Source: Syntrophomonadaceae bacterium (GTDB taxonomy: Bacteria; Bacillota; Dethiobacteria; DTU022). Taken from it: a stretch of DNA of 8,847 nt. Each line of letters opens with the position of its first letter. Position 1 is the stretch's first letter. The notes beneath the pieces were generated by a model. The model had not been told where the DNA came from and did no database searches. It worked only from the letters and a program-made list of their open reading frames with translations. A program made the translations under genes and the position numbers. The stretch lies in the NCBI GenBank assembly GCA_003564055.1, contig PWSG01000077.1:1-8847 (forward strand), read 5' to 3'. Positions 1 to 6,786 of this stretch are shown piece after piece.

Positions 1-5
1 ACAGT

Positions 6-2450
6 GTGAAACCAGAAATAATAATTACATTTAACCCGGGATTACCTGATAAATTGCCAAAGGGCAGCAAGCTTTTCACACTAAATGAACTTGCCGGTTT
101 TCCGGCGGGAGAAACTTCAGATATATTTACTTTTGTACTAAGCCCTCAAAAACGCAAGGAACTGATCAGAGGGCACGCTGCCAGCACTGAACAAAAAATA
201 CTTTGCAGCTCAGCCGAAGAGTATTTACAATATTTTCTGCTGCTGCGTCCCGGCTCCTGGATCCAGTCACCTGCAGAAAAACCGCAGCTTCTATACAGCA
301 CTTATACTGGTGATCAAGAAAAGGTGATAGAAAAGCAGGAACAACGCAGGATTAGCAATCACCCGATCCTGCCTCCCATTATAGTTCCTGAATTACGGTT
401 TACTTTCAACGGCAGGGAATATACTGCCCGTGAAGGTGAAGTTATAACTACAGCTCTTTATGCCGCCGGTGTTACCGTATTCGGGCATCACCACCGTGAC
501 GGTGGTGCCCAGGGTGTTTACTGTGTCAACGGACAGTGCTCGCAGTGCATGGTTGTAGCAGACGGAAAACCGGTCAAGGGCTGCATGACTGCCGTTACAG
601 CGGGCATGCAGATAAAAAGTGTTGAAGGGCCGCCTCATCTGCCTGGTTTAGAACTGCCTGAAATAATAAATGCTCAACCCGAAGTCGTTAAAACCGATGT
701 TTTAATCATTGGCGGCGGGCCTGCCGGCATAAGCGCTGCTATAGAACTGGGTAATGTTGGGGTTGATGTATTAATTATTGACGACAAGCAGGAACTGGGC
801 GGCAAGCTCAGCCTGCAAACCCATAATTTCTTTGGTTCAGTGGCCGACTGTTATGCCGGTTTAAGAGGGGTCGAAATCGGCCATATTCTTGCCGGTGATC
901 TAAGCCATCTGCCAACTATAAAAACCTGGCTTAATTCAACGGTAGTCGGTGTTTTCAGTGATGGCAAATTTGGTGTCTCCGGAAACGGCAAATACAAACT
1001 TATTGAACCGAAAACAGTTTTATTTTCCACCGGAGCCCGTGAAAAAAGCCTCGCCTTTCCAGGAGCTGACCTGGCAGGAGTTTACGGTGCCGGAGCCTTC
1101 CAGACCCTTGTTAACCGTGACCTTGTAAAATGCGCTGAAAGATTGTTTATTATCGGTGGCGGAAATGTTGGTCTGATCGGAGCATATCATGCCCTGCAGG
1201 CCGGGATTGATGTGGTAGGTTTGGTCGAAGCTATGCCTGAGTGCGGAGGCTATAAGGTTCACGAAGATAAAATCAAGCGTCTTGGCGTACCTGTTTATAC
1301 CTCACATACTGTTCTTAAAATAGAAGGCATTGAAAATGTAGAACGGGTAATTATTGCCGAAATTGATGAAAACTTTAAACCTGTTAAAAACACAGAACGC
1401 GCTTTTGATGTGGATACTGTTTTAATGGCCGTCGGCTTAAGTCCGGTTAACGAATTGCTTCAAAAAGCCAGGGAGTACGGAATTGAAGCTTATGCCGCTG
1501 GTGATGCAGAAGAAATTGCCGAAGCTTCAGCAGCAATATTTTCCGGGAAGATTATCGGACGCCGAATGGCCCAGGGAATGGGTATAGATCTTCCTGTTCC
1601 AAGTGACTGGGAAGCTTTTGGCGCTACCCTTAAACACCATGCTGCTGAAAGCAAACCGTTTAAGCCTGAGGATTCTGATGCATCAGTTTATCCGCTGATA
1701 CGCTGTATGCAGGAAATACCCTGCAACCCCTGTACAGAAACCTGTCCTAACAACTGCATCTCTATGCAGGATTCGATCTTATCGCTGCCGGAATACAGCA
1801 AAGACTGTATCGGCTGCGGCCAGTGCGTTTTAGCCTGCCCCGGCCTGGCTATCGCCCTTGTTGTAAATGATTATGATCCGGAACGGAAAAAAGCTTTGCT
1901 TGTAATGCCTTACGAGTTTGTAAATGATATTATTCCGCTTGGCAAAGAAGTAACTACTACAGGCATGGAAGGCGAAATAGTAGGCAGGGGGAAGGTTATC
2001 GCCTATAAAGACAGGACATCACAAAACAGCAGAAGACTTTTGCTCCTCGAAGTGCCTGATGAAGATAAGTTAAAGGTAGCCGGTTTTATGATCAGGGAAA
2101 TCGAAGCAGGGCAGCCTGTTCGAACATCCCTGTCTGAAGAAGATCCGATCATCTGCCGCTGTGAAAGAGTAAGAAAAAGTGAAATTGTAAATGCGATCAG
2201 AGCGGGAATCCGTGATATGAATCAGCTGAAAGCTGCTGTTCGTGCCGGCCTGGGCGGATGTAACGGTAAAACATGCAACGACTTAATTCTGCGCTTGTAT
2301 CGTGAAGAAGGCATCCCAATGTCAGAAATTACCCTGCCTACTCACCGACCCCTGGTTGCCGAAGTACACCTTGGAGATTTTATTGCTGGAAACGGGCCCG
2401 ATCATGTAAAAATGGAAGAGAAAGAGGAGGCAGACAATGTCGGCCAATAA
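6..2450 (+). CDS. Multi-domain iron-sulfur flavoprotein, HcnA/HcnB-like alpha subunit of an amino/imino-acid dehydrogenase
   Basis: This is probably the electron-handling subunit of a cytoplasmic dye-linked dehydrogenase of the HcnAB / proline-hydroxyproline dehydrogenase / sarcosine oxidase alpha type. Residues 1-125 match nothing I recognise. Residues about 129-210 form a [2Fe-2S] domain with C173, C178, C181 and C193. Residues about 230-545 form a two-dinucleotide flavoprotein core, with GGGPAG at 236-241 for FAD and GGGNVG at 384-389 for a second nucleotide. A 2[4Fe-4S] insert follows: C573, C576, C580, then C601, C604, C607, C611. A BFD-like [2Fe-2S] domain has C717, C719, C752 and C757. 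The DAO-type gene downstream overlaps it by 14 bases, suggesting a subunit pair. The GTG start lies 5 bases from the window edge and the frame is open to that edge, so no ribosome site is visible and the true start may lie upstream. The family is secure, the substrate is not. Confidence 0.88.
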   Translation: MKPEIIITFNPGLPDKLPKGSKLFTLNELAGFPAGETSDIFTFVLSPQKRKELIRGHAASTEQKILCSSAEEYLQYFLLLRPGSWIQSPAEKPQLLYSTYTGDQEKVIEKQEQRRISNHPILPPIIVPELRFTFNGREYTAREGEVITTALYAAGVTVFGHHHRDGGAQGVYCVNGQCSQCMVVADGKPVKGCMTAVTAGMQIKSVEGPPHLPGLELPEIINAQPEVVKTDVLIIGGGPAGISAAIELGNVGVDVLIIDDKQELGGKLSLQTHNFFGSVADCYAGLRGVEIGHILAGDLSHLPTIKTWLNSTVVGVFSDGKFGVSGNGKYKLIEPKTVLFSTGAREKSLAFPGADLAGVYGAGAFQTLVNRDLVKCAERLFIIGGGNVGLIGAYHALQAGIDVVGLVEAMPECGGYKVHEDKIKRLGVPVYTSHTVLKIEGIENVERVIIAEIDENFKPVKNTERAFDVDTVLMAVGLSPVNELLQKAREYGIEAYAAGDAEEIAEASAAIFSGKIIGRRMAQGMGIDLPVPSDWEAFGATLKHHAAESKPFKPEDSDASVYPLIRCMQEIPCNPCTETCPNNCISMQDSILSLPEYSKDCIGCGQCVLACPGLAIALVVNDYDPERKKALLVMPYEFVNDIIPLGKEVTTTGMEGEIVGRGKVIAYKDRTSQNSRRLLLLEVPDEDKLKVAGFMIREIEAGQPVRTSLSEEDPIICRCERVRKSEIVNAIRAGIRDMNQLKAAVRAGLGGCNGKTCNDLILRLYREEGIPMSEITLPTHRPLVAEVHLGDFIAGNGPDHVKMEEKEEADNVGQ

Positions 2451-3612
2451 TATAAATTACGATGTTATAATCGTCGGTTGCGGAAGTGTTGGCAACCCTG
2501 CTGCCCATCAGCTTGCTGAAGCCGGTTTAAATGTGCTGGTAATTGATAAGCGTGCCTCGGCAGGACAGGGTGAAAACAAAACGGCCATCGGCGGAGTAAG
2601 GGCAACTCACTCTGATCCCGGCAAAATATCTACCTGCCTTTTCAGCATCGATATGTTTTCCACATGGGAAGAGAAATACGGGTTTGATATTGGCTGGAAA
2701 CCGGGAGGCTATTGTTTTCCCGTTTACGACAGCAAAATTGAAAAAACCCTAAAAGATTTAATTCCATACCAGAAAGAGTGTGGTATGAAAATTGAGTGGG
2801 TAGGAGCGAAAGAAATCGAAGAGCTTATCCCGGGTATTAACCGTGAAAGTTTACTGGGCGGAACTTATTCCCCTGACGATGGACAGGTTTCATCAATTTT
2901 GGCTCCAATTGCTTTTCAGCGTCAGGCTGAAAAACACGGAGCAGTATATAAATTTAACGAAAAAGTAATCGGCTATCTGCGCAAAGGCGACAAAATAACC
3001 GGTGTAAAAACAGATAAAAGCAGCTACAATGCCGAGTGGATCGTGCTGGCTGCCGGTTCAGACGCCGCAGAACATGGCCCGCTTCTGGGCATCGAAATCC
3101 CGGTAATCCCTGATGCACATGAGGCTGGAATTTCAGCTCCAATTGAGCATTTCCTTGATCCACTGGTAGTAGATCTGCGACCCGGCCCGGAAGGAAAAAC
3201 CGCTAATTTTTATTTTGGTCAAAATAATGAAGGCCAGATTATCTTTTGTTATACCCCTAAAGAGCTTTTTATTGGCACAGATCGTGAATCACTTTCCGAA
3301 TTTTTGCCAGTTTTAGCCAGTAGAATGATTTCACTAATCCCCAGTTTTAATAATTTGCTTATCCGTCGTATCTGGCGTGGTTGTTACCCCATGACCCCCG
3401 ACGGTGTACCTATTATAGATTATGCGCCCGGCCTTGAAGGTCTGATTTTAGCTGTTGGCATGTGCGGCCAGGGCTTAATGCTAGGTCCGGGAGTTGGCAA
3501 AAATATAACATCCATGATCACCGCCGGATGTTCGTGCCTTTCCTCGGAAGCCCAGCACTGTTTCCGTTACGACAGAGACCTTTTTGAATCAAAAACTGAA
3601 ACGCTTAAGTAG
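2437..3612 (+). CDS. FAD-dependent oxidoreductase, DAO family (HcnC / proline dehydrogenase beta / sarcosine oxidase beta-like)
   Basis: This is the likely catalytic flavin subunit, oxidising the C-N bond of an amino or imino acid and passing electrons to the upstream Fe-S protein. An N-terminal Rossmann motif, GCGSVG at 14-19, is followed by the acidic D37 expected to bind the FAD ribose. The segment IGGVRATHSD (51-60) sits where DAO-family proteins place their flavin-contacting loop. The C-terminal block R311-IWRG, PDGVP (321-325) and GMCGQG (341-346) matches the usual DAO end. The length of 391 residues is normal for the family. The ATG at 2437 is preceded by GAGGAGG (2424-2430) with 6 bases of spacing and lies inside the upstream gene, implying translational coupling. 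Proline, hydroxyproline, glycine, sarcosine or an opine are all possible substrates. A terminator follows about 60 bases after the stop. Confidence 0.87.
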   Translation: MSANNINYDVIIVGCGSVGNPAAHQLAEAGLNVLVIDKRASAGQGENKTAIGGVRATHSDPGKISTCLFSIDMFSTWEEKYGFDIGWKPGGYCFPVYDSKIEKTLKDLIPYQKECGMKIEWVGAKEIEELIPGINRESLLGGTYSPDDGQVSSILAPIAFQRQAEKHGAVYKFNEKVIGYLRKGDKITGVKTDKSSYNAEWIVLAAGSDAAEHGPLLGIEIPVIPDAHEAGISAPIEHFLDPLVVDLRPGPEGKTANFYFGQNNEGQIIFCYTPKELFIGTDRESLSEFLPVLASRMISLIPSFNNLLIRRIWRGCYPMTPDGVPIIDYAPGLEGLILAVGMCGQGLMLGPGVGKNITSMITAGCSCLSSEAQHCFRYDRDLFESKTETLK

Positions 3613-3671
3613 CTCTTCTCTAATTTAACTATGCTTTTTTAAATACTTACTTGAAAGCTCTGTATGAAAAC

Positions 3672-3697
3672 CGCACTTTAAAGTGCGTTTTTATTTT
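3672..3697 (+). terminator. Intrinsic terminator after the dehydrogenase genes
   Basis: The perfect 16-base palindrome CGCACTTTAAAGTGCG (3672-3687) can fold as a 6-bp stem with a TTAA loop. It is followed at once by TTTTT, A, TTTT (3688-3697). A run of A (3667-3670) lies upstream, so weak activity on the other strand is conceivable. It sits about 60 bases after the stop of the DAO gene and before the candidate promoter of proC, separating the two transcription units. Confidence 0.8.
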
Positions 3698-3727
3698 CTT
3701 AATTGGCCTTTACCTATTATTCTTAAC

Positions 3728-3756
3728 TTGCATTCATAACATGATTCAGATAGAAT
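3728..3756 (+). promoter_or_regulatory. Candidate sigma-A promoter for the proC operon
   Basis: TTGCAT (3728-3733), a 17-base spacer and TAGAAT (3751-3756) resemble a housekeeping promoter. The -10 box matches TATAAT at five of six positions; the -35 box matches TTGACA only in its TTG. Its position just after the terminator and 33 bases before the proC ATG is what would be expected. Transcription would begin near 3763. This is a pattern match only. Confidence 0.5.
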
Positions 3757-3760
3757 ATTT

Positions 3761-3776
3761 CCTAAGATATCTAAGG
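3761..3776 (+). promoter_or_regulatory. Near-palindrome at the predicted proC transcript start, possible operator or 5' hairpin
   Basis: CCTAAGATATCTAAGG is an inverted repeat centred on the perfect octamer AGATATCT (3765-3772), with one A-A mismatch on each side before the TCC/GGA-type outer pairs. It starts at the expected transcription start and its right arm runs into the Shine-Dalgarno sequence of proC. It could bind a dimeric regulator or fold weakly in RNA and mask the ribosome site. No second copy was noticed, so the call is tentative. Confidence 0.3.
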
Positions 3777-3780
3777 GGGA
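3773..3780 (+). promoter_or_regulatory. proC: Shine-Dalgarno site fixing the proC start
   Basis: AAGGGGGA ends 8 bases before the ATG at 3789. It favours this ATG over the upstream in-frame TTG at 3651, whose extension would be translated through the terminator and promoter. Confidence 0.75.
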
Positions 3781-3788
3781 AAATAATT

Positions 3789-4601
3789 ATGAGCATAAAT
3801 AATATTGGTTTAATAGGCTGTGGCGCTATGGGCTCAGCCCTGGCAAGAGGTATGATTGGGCGGGGAGTAGTTGACCCGAATGAGGTCTATCTTTATGATT
3901 TAAACGAAGAAAGAAAAAAAACACTGGCCTCAGAAGTTAAAGCTAATGCAGCCTCAAGCCTTGATGATTTCATACCCCTTTGCAAGCACGTTTTTATTGC
4001 TGTAAAGCCGCAGGACACTGAAGGACTTCTATATGCAGTTAAGCCGTTGGTCCAGCCTGATCAGGTATTTGTATCGGTTGCTGCGGGCATTACAATTAAC
4101 TATATAGAGAGCTGCCTGTTTCCAGGTACCAAGGTGATTCGTTTGATGCCGAATACACCCTGCTTAATAGGTGAGGGAGCAATAGTTATCAGCACTGGAG
4201 AAAGCGTAACCGACGATGAACGTAAAGAAGTAGAGCGTTTGCTCAAGCCGCTTGGATTATCAATACGTCTGCCGGAAAACCTGATGGATGCTGCTACAGG
4301 CTTGAGCGGAACCGGCCCTGCTTATGTTTATCTATTTATAGAAACAATGATCGATGCAGGGGTATCAGTCGGAATCAGGAGAGATGTTGCCACAAAGCTG
4401 GTTATTCAAAATGTTATCGGCGCTGCAAAAATGCTTGATTCAAATGCACAGCATCCGGCAGAATTAAGAAATATTGTAACATCGCCGGCCGGAACTACCA
4501 GTTCAGCTTTGCTCATTCTAGAGGAAGCAGGTTTTAGAAGCTGCCTGATAAAAGCAGTAAGGGAAGCGACAAAACGCTCTGAAGAACTGCGTCTCGGCTA
4601 A
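3789..4601 (+). CDS. proC: Pyrroline-5-carboxylate reductase
   Basis: This enzyme reduces 1-pyrroline-5-carboxylate to L-proline with NAD(P)H, the last step of proline synthesis, in the cytoplasm. The 270-residue protein is of standard length. It opens with a Rossmann motif GCGAMG (10-15), followed by AVKP (71-74), MPNTP (120-124), the GLSGTGPAYVY block (171-181), and SPAGTT (232-237), which corresponds to the family signature usually written SPGGTT, with alanine for one glycine. The start at 3789 fits the domain boundary, since the nucleotide-binding strand begins at residue 5, and has a strong ribosome site. An in-frame TTG at 3651 would add 46 residues but is unlikely. It is the first gene of the second unit and lies just beyond a putative imino-acid dehydrogenase pair, so the two units may act on the same proline/pyrroline pool. 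Confidence 0.95.
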   Translation: MSINNIGLIGCGAMGSALARGMIGRGVVDPNEVYLYDLNEERKKTLASEVKANAASSLDDFIPLCKHVFIAVKPQDTEGLLYAVKPLVQPDQVFVSVAAGITINYIESCLFPGTKVIRLMPNTPCLIGEGAIVISTGESVTDDERKEVERLLKPLGLSIRLPENLMDAATGLSGTGPAYVYLFIETMIDAGVSVGIRRDVATKLVIQNVIGAAKMLDSNAQHPAELRNIVTSPAGTTSSALLILEEAGFRSCLIKAVREATKRSEELRLG

Positions 4602-4632
4602 ATAATAGCGTTAAAGCAAAGGAGATTTAACA

Positions 4633-5823
4633 ATGAAAAGGTTTCAGGAAGCTTTAAATAATAAAATGCCTATGCTGGTCGACACAACTTTACGCGATGG
4701 TGAACAAACAGCAGGGGTGGTATTCTCAAACAGGGAAAAATTGCGCATTGCCAAGATGCTGGACAATATTGGTGTGCATCAGATTGAAGCAGGTGTCCCG
4801 GTAATGGGCGGAGATGAAAAAGATGTCATCAAAGAAATGGTTTCTTACAATTTACAGGCAAGCATTATGGCATGGAACAGGGCAAATATTGAAGATCTAA
4901 AGCATTCGCTTGAGTGTGGTGTAGATGCTGTTGCTATATCTATTTCTACCTCAGATATACACATTAACCATAAACTAAAAACTTCAAGAGAATGGGTTCT
5001 TGAAAATATGATAAAGGCAGTTAAATTCGCAAAAGACAAAGGTTTATACATTTCGGTTAATGCTGAAGATGCTTCCCGCACTGATATGGACTTTCTGGTT
5101 CAGTTTGCCAACGAGGCCAGGGAAGCAGGCGCTGACAGGTTAAGGTTTTGTGATACTATCGGAACTCTTGAACCTTTTAAAACATACAGTACTATTTCCG
5201 AACTGATTGAAAGAACCGACATGGATATTGAGATGCATACCCACAATGATTTTGGAATGGCTACAGCCAATACTTTAGCCGGGTTAAAAGCAGGAGCAAA
5301 GTTTATGGGTGTAACTATAAATGGTCTTGGCGAGAGGGCGGGTAATGCTGCCCTGGAAGAAGTTGCGATGGCCCTGAAGCATTTATTTGACGTAAACTTA
5401 GGGATGCAAACGAAAGATTTTCGTAACCTGTGTGAATATGTGGCCCGGGCATCAAACAGGCAGCTTTATCCTTCTAAACCAATCGTTGGAACCAATACTT
5501 TTGCTCATGAATCTGGAATTCATGCTGACGGTGTTCTTAAACATCCCGAAACATATGAAATTTTCAAACCCGAAGAAGTCGGCCTGGAAAGACAGATTGT
5601 AATCGGCAAGCATTCGGGTTCAAAAGCAATTAAAATGAAATTTGTAGAGTACGGCATAGATCTTTCCGATGAAGAAGCTGCTGAATTACTGAAATCTGTG
5701 CGTGCAGTTACTGTAGATTTAAAAAGAACCCTCTTTGACAAAGAGTTAATGTACATATACGAAGATTATCTATACGAGAAGAAGATAGCTCCTTCAGCTG
5801 AAGACACCGCTAAGAAGGAGTAA
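4633..5823 (+). CDS. nifV: NifV-type homocitrate synthase homologue (alpha-isopropylmalate synthase family)
   Basis: Family members condense acetyl-CoA with a 2-oxo acid; NifV uses 2-oxoglutarate to give homocitrate. The TIM barrel begins with VDTTLRDGEQ (16-25), containing metal ligand D22. The metal-binding HTH motif is at 202-204 within MHTHND, and the second family signature NGLGERAGNAALEEV covers 230-244. The segment TFAHESGIHADG (289-300) and GKHSGSKAI (325-333) follow. At 396 residues it lacks the long C-terminal regulatory domain of LeuA, which fits NifV. The start has AAAGGAGA (4618-4624) spaced 8 bases. No nitrogenase gene is visible nearby, so the homocitrate role is by similarity. 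A citrate-forming (Re-citrate synthase) or other 2-oxo acid role is an alternative; such enzymes are known relatives in Clostridia. The family is certain, the substrate less so. Confidence 0.8.
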   Translation: MKRFQEALNNKMPMLVDTTLRDGEQTAGVVFSNREKLRIAKMLDNIGVHQIEAGVPVMGGDEKDVIKEMVSYNLQASIMAWNRANIEDLKHSLECGVDAVAISISTSDIHINHKLKTSREWVLENMIKAVKFAKDKGLYISVNAEDASRTDMDFLVQFANEAREAGADRLRFCDTIGTLEPFKTYSTISELIERTDMDIEMHTHNDFGMATANTLAGLKAGAKFMGVTINGLGERAGNAALEEVAMALKHLFDVNLGMQTKDFRNLCEYVARASNRQLYPSKPIVGTNTFAHESGIHADGVLKHPETYEIFKPEEVGLERQIVIGKHSGSKAIKMKFVEYGIDLSDEEAAELLKSVRAVTVDLKRTLFDKELMYIYEDYLYEKKIAPSAEDTAKKE

Positions 5824-5829
5824 TATTTT

Positions 5830-6783
5830 ATGAATGATCATAATTATTGTGCAGTAGATATTGGCGGAAGCAAGATTTTACTGTTGTTGATTAATAGTAG
5901 AGGCAAAATATTATTTAAAGAAAAAATTAAAACGCCTACTCCAGAAGAACCATCAGCAATTATTGGAGCAATTGGTTCTTTGTTATCTAAAGGCAAAAAG
6001 GAAAGTGACTTAAAGGCTGACAGCAAGTTAAAAGGGATCGGCGTTTGTATAGCCGGATTTTTAGATCATAAAAGCGGCCTGGTTTATCAATCTCCAAACC
6101 TGCACTGGAACGAACCTGTTCCATTTGGAGATCTGCTGAAAAAAGCTTTTAAATGTCCTGTACAGATTGAAAACGATGCCAACGCTGCCGTAGTAGGTGA
6201 GGTTTTTTATGGAGCGGCAAAGGGTCACAAAGATGTGATCTATGTTACAATCAGCACCGGAATAGGTGGAGGCCTTTTTTTAGACGGACGGCTTTACAGG
6301 GGCAGTAGTGGCTTCGCAGGAGAAATAGGCCATACAAAGCCTTTTGGTAAAGGTCGCGGATGTAAATGTGGTGGATATGACTGCCTTGAAACCTGGGCTT
6401 CGGGCAGCGCAATCGCTCGCAGCGCACAAATCTTATGGGACAAAAATGCAGTTGAAGACAGCTCAATATCTACTCGCTGGGTTTTTAATCAGGCTAAGGA
6501 AGGAAATACACTGGCTCAAAAAATAATTGATCAGGCCATTGATAATACCGGCAAAGGCCTGGCCAACCTGGTTAATCTGTTTAATCCTTCATGTATTGTG
6601 ATTGGCGGAGGTGTGAGCCAGGGAGAAAACAGTTACCTGGATAAGGTTGCTGAACGAATAAGAACTTATGCAATAAGGCCCTCGGTTGAAATTACACCCA
6701 TAAAAATATTGCCGGCCCAACTTGAACCTGAAGCAGGTGTCTGGGGAATGTACTCATTACTGATCGGCCGTGTGGAGGAATAA
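5830..6783 (+). CDS. ROK-family sugar kinase, glucokinase-like
   Basis: This kinase probably phosphorylates glucose or a related hexose or amino sugar with ATP in the cytoplasm. The phosphate-binding motif DIGGSK is at 10-15. The catalytic aspartate D116 sits in ENDANAA (114-120), ISTGIGGG (141-148) forms the second ATP loop, and EIGH (165-168) is followed by the ROK zinc site CKCGGYDC (178-185) with ligands H168, C178, C180 and C185. The usual glycine before the last cysteine is aspartate here. There is no N-terminal helix-turn-helix, so it is a kinase and not a ROK repressor. At 317 residues it is standard length. AAGGAG (5815-5820) lies just before the stop of the preceding gene, only 6 bases separate the two genes, and the ATG follows the site after 9 bases. 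The exact sugar cannot be told from the sequence. Confidence 0.88.
   Translation: MNDHNYCAVDIGGSKILLLLINSRGKILFKEKIKTPTPEEPSAIIGAIGSLLSKGKKESDLKADSKLKGIGVCIAGFLDHKSGLVYQSPNLHWNEPVPFGDLLKKAFKCPVQIENDANAAVVGEVFYGAAKGHKDVIYVTISTGIGGGLFLDGRLYRGSSGFAGEIGHTKPFGKGRGCKCGGYDCLETWASGSAIARSAQILWDKNAVEDSSISTRWVFNQAKEGNTLAQKIIDQAIDNTGKGLANLVNLFNPSCIVIGGGVSQGENSYLDKVAERIRTYAIRPSVEITPIKILPAQLEPEAGVWGMYSLLIGRVEE
6774..6780 (+). promoter_or_regulatory. Shine-Dalgarno site supporting a TTG start
   Basis: GGAGGAA lies within the last codons of the sugar kinase gene and ends 6 bases before the TTG at 6787. The first ATG in that frame, at 6805, has no comparable site at normal distance, so the TTG is the better start. 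Confidence 0.65.
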
Positions 6784-6786
6784 ATA

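Noticed and set aside
393..638. Minus-strand open frame of 81 codons
   Set aside because: It lies wholly inside the Fe-S flavoprotein gene, opposite its [2Fe-2S] domain, and has no recognisable domain.
3651..3788. 46-residue N-terminal extension of ProC from a TTG, with a hydrophobic stretch resembling a membrane segment
   Set aside because: It would be translated through the intrinsic terminator and the candidate promoter, its hydrophobicity comes from T-rich terminator DNA, and the ATG at 3789 has a strong ribosome site and fits the normal ProC start.
4633..5823. Assignment as 2-isopropylmalate synthase (leuA)
   Set aside because: The protein ends near residue 396 without the regulatory C-terminal domain, its N-terminal motif is NifV-like, and no leucine genes are adjacent.
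6344..6526. Plus-strand 60-codon frame inside the sugar kinase gene
   Set aside because: It overlaps the ROK zinc-site coding sequence in another frame, with no ribosome site or domain.
5830..6783. Assignment of the ROK protein as a transcriptional repressor (NagC/XylR type)
   Set aside because: The ATP-binding motif begins at residue 10, leaving no room for an N-terminal helix-turn-helix domain, and the catalytic aspartate is present.
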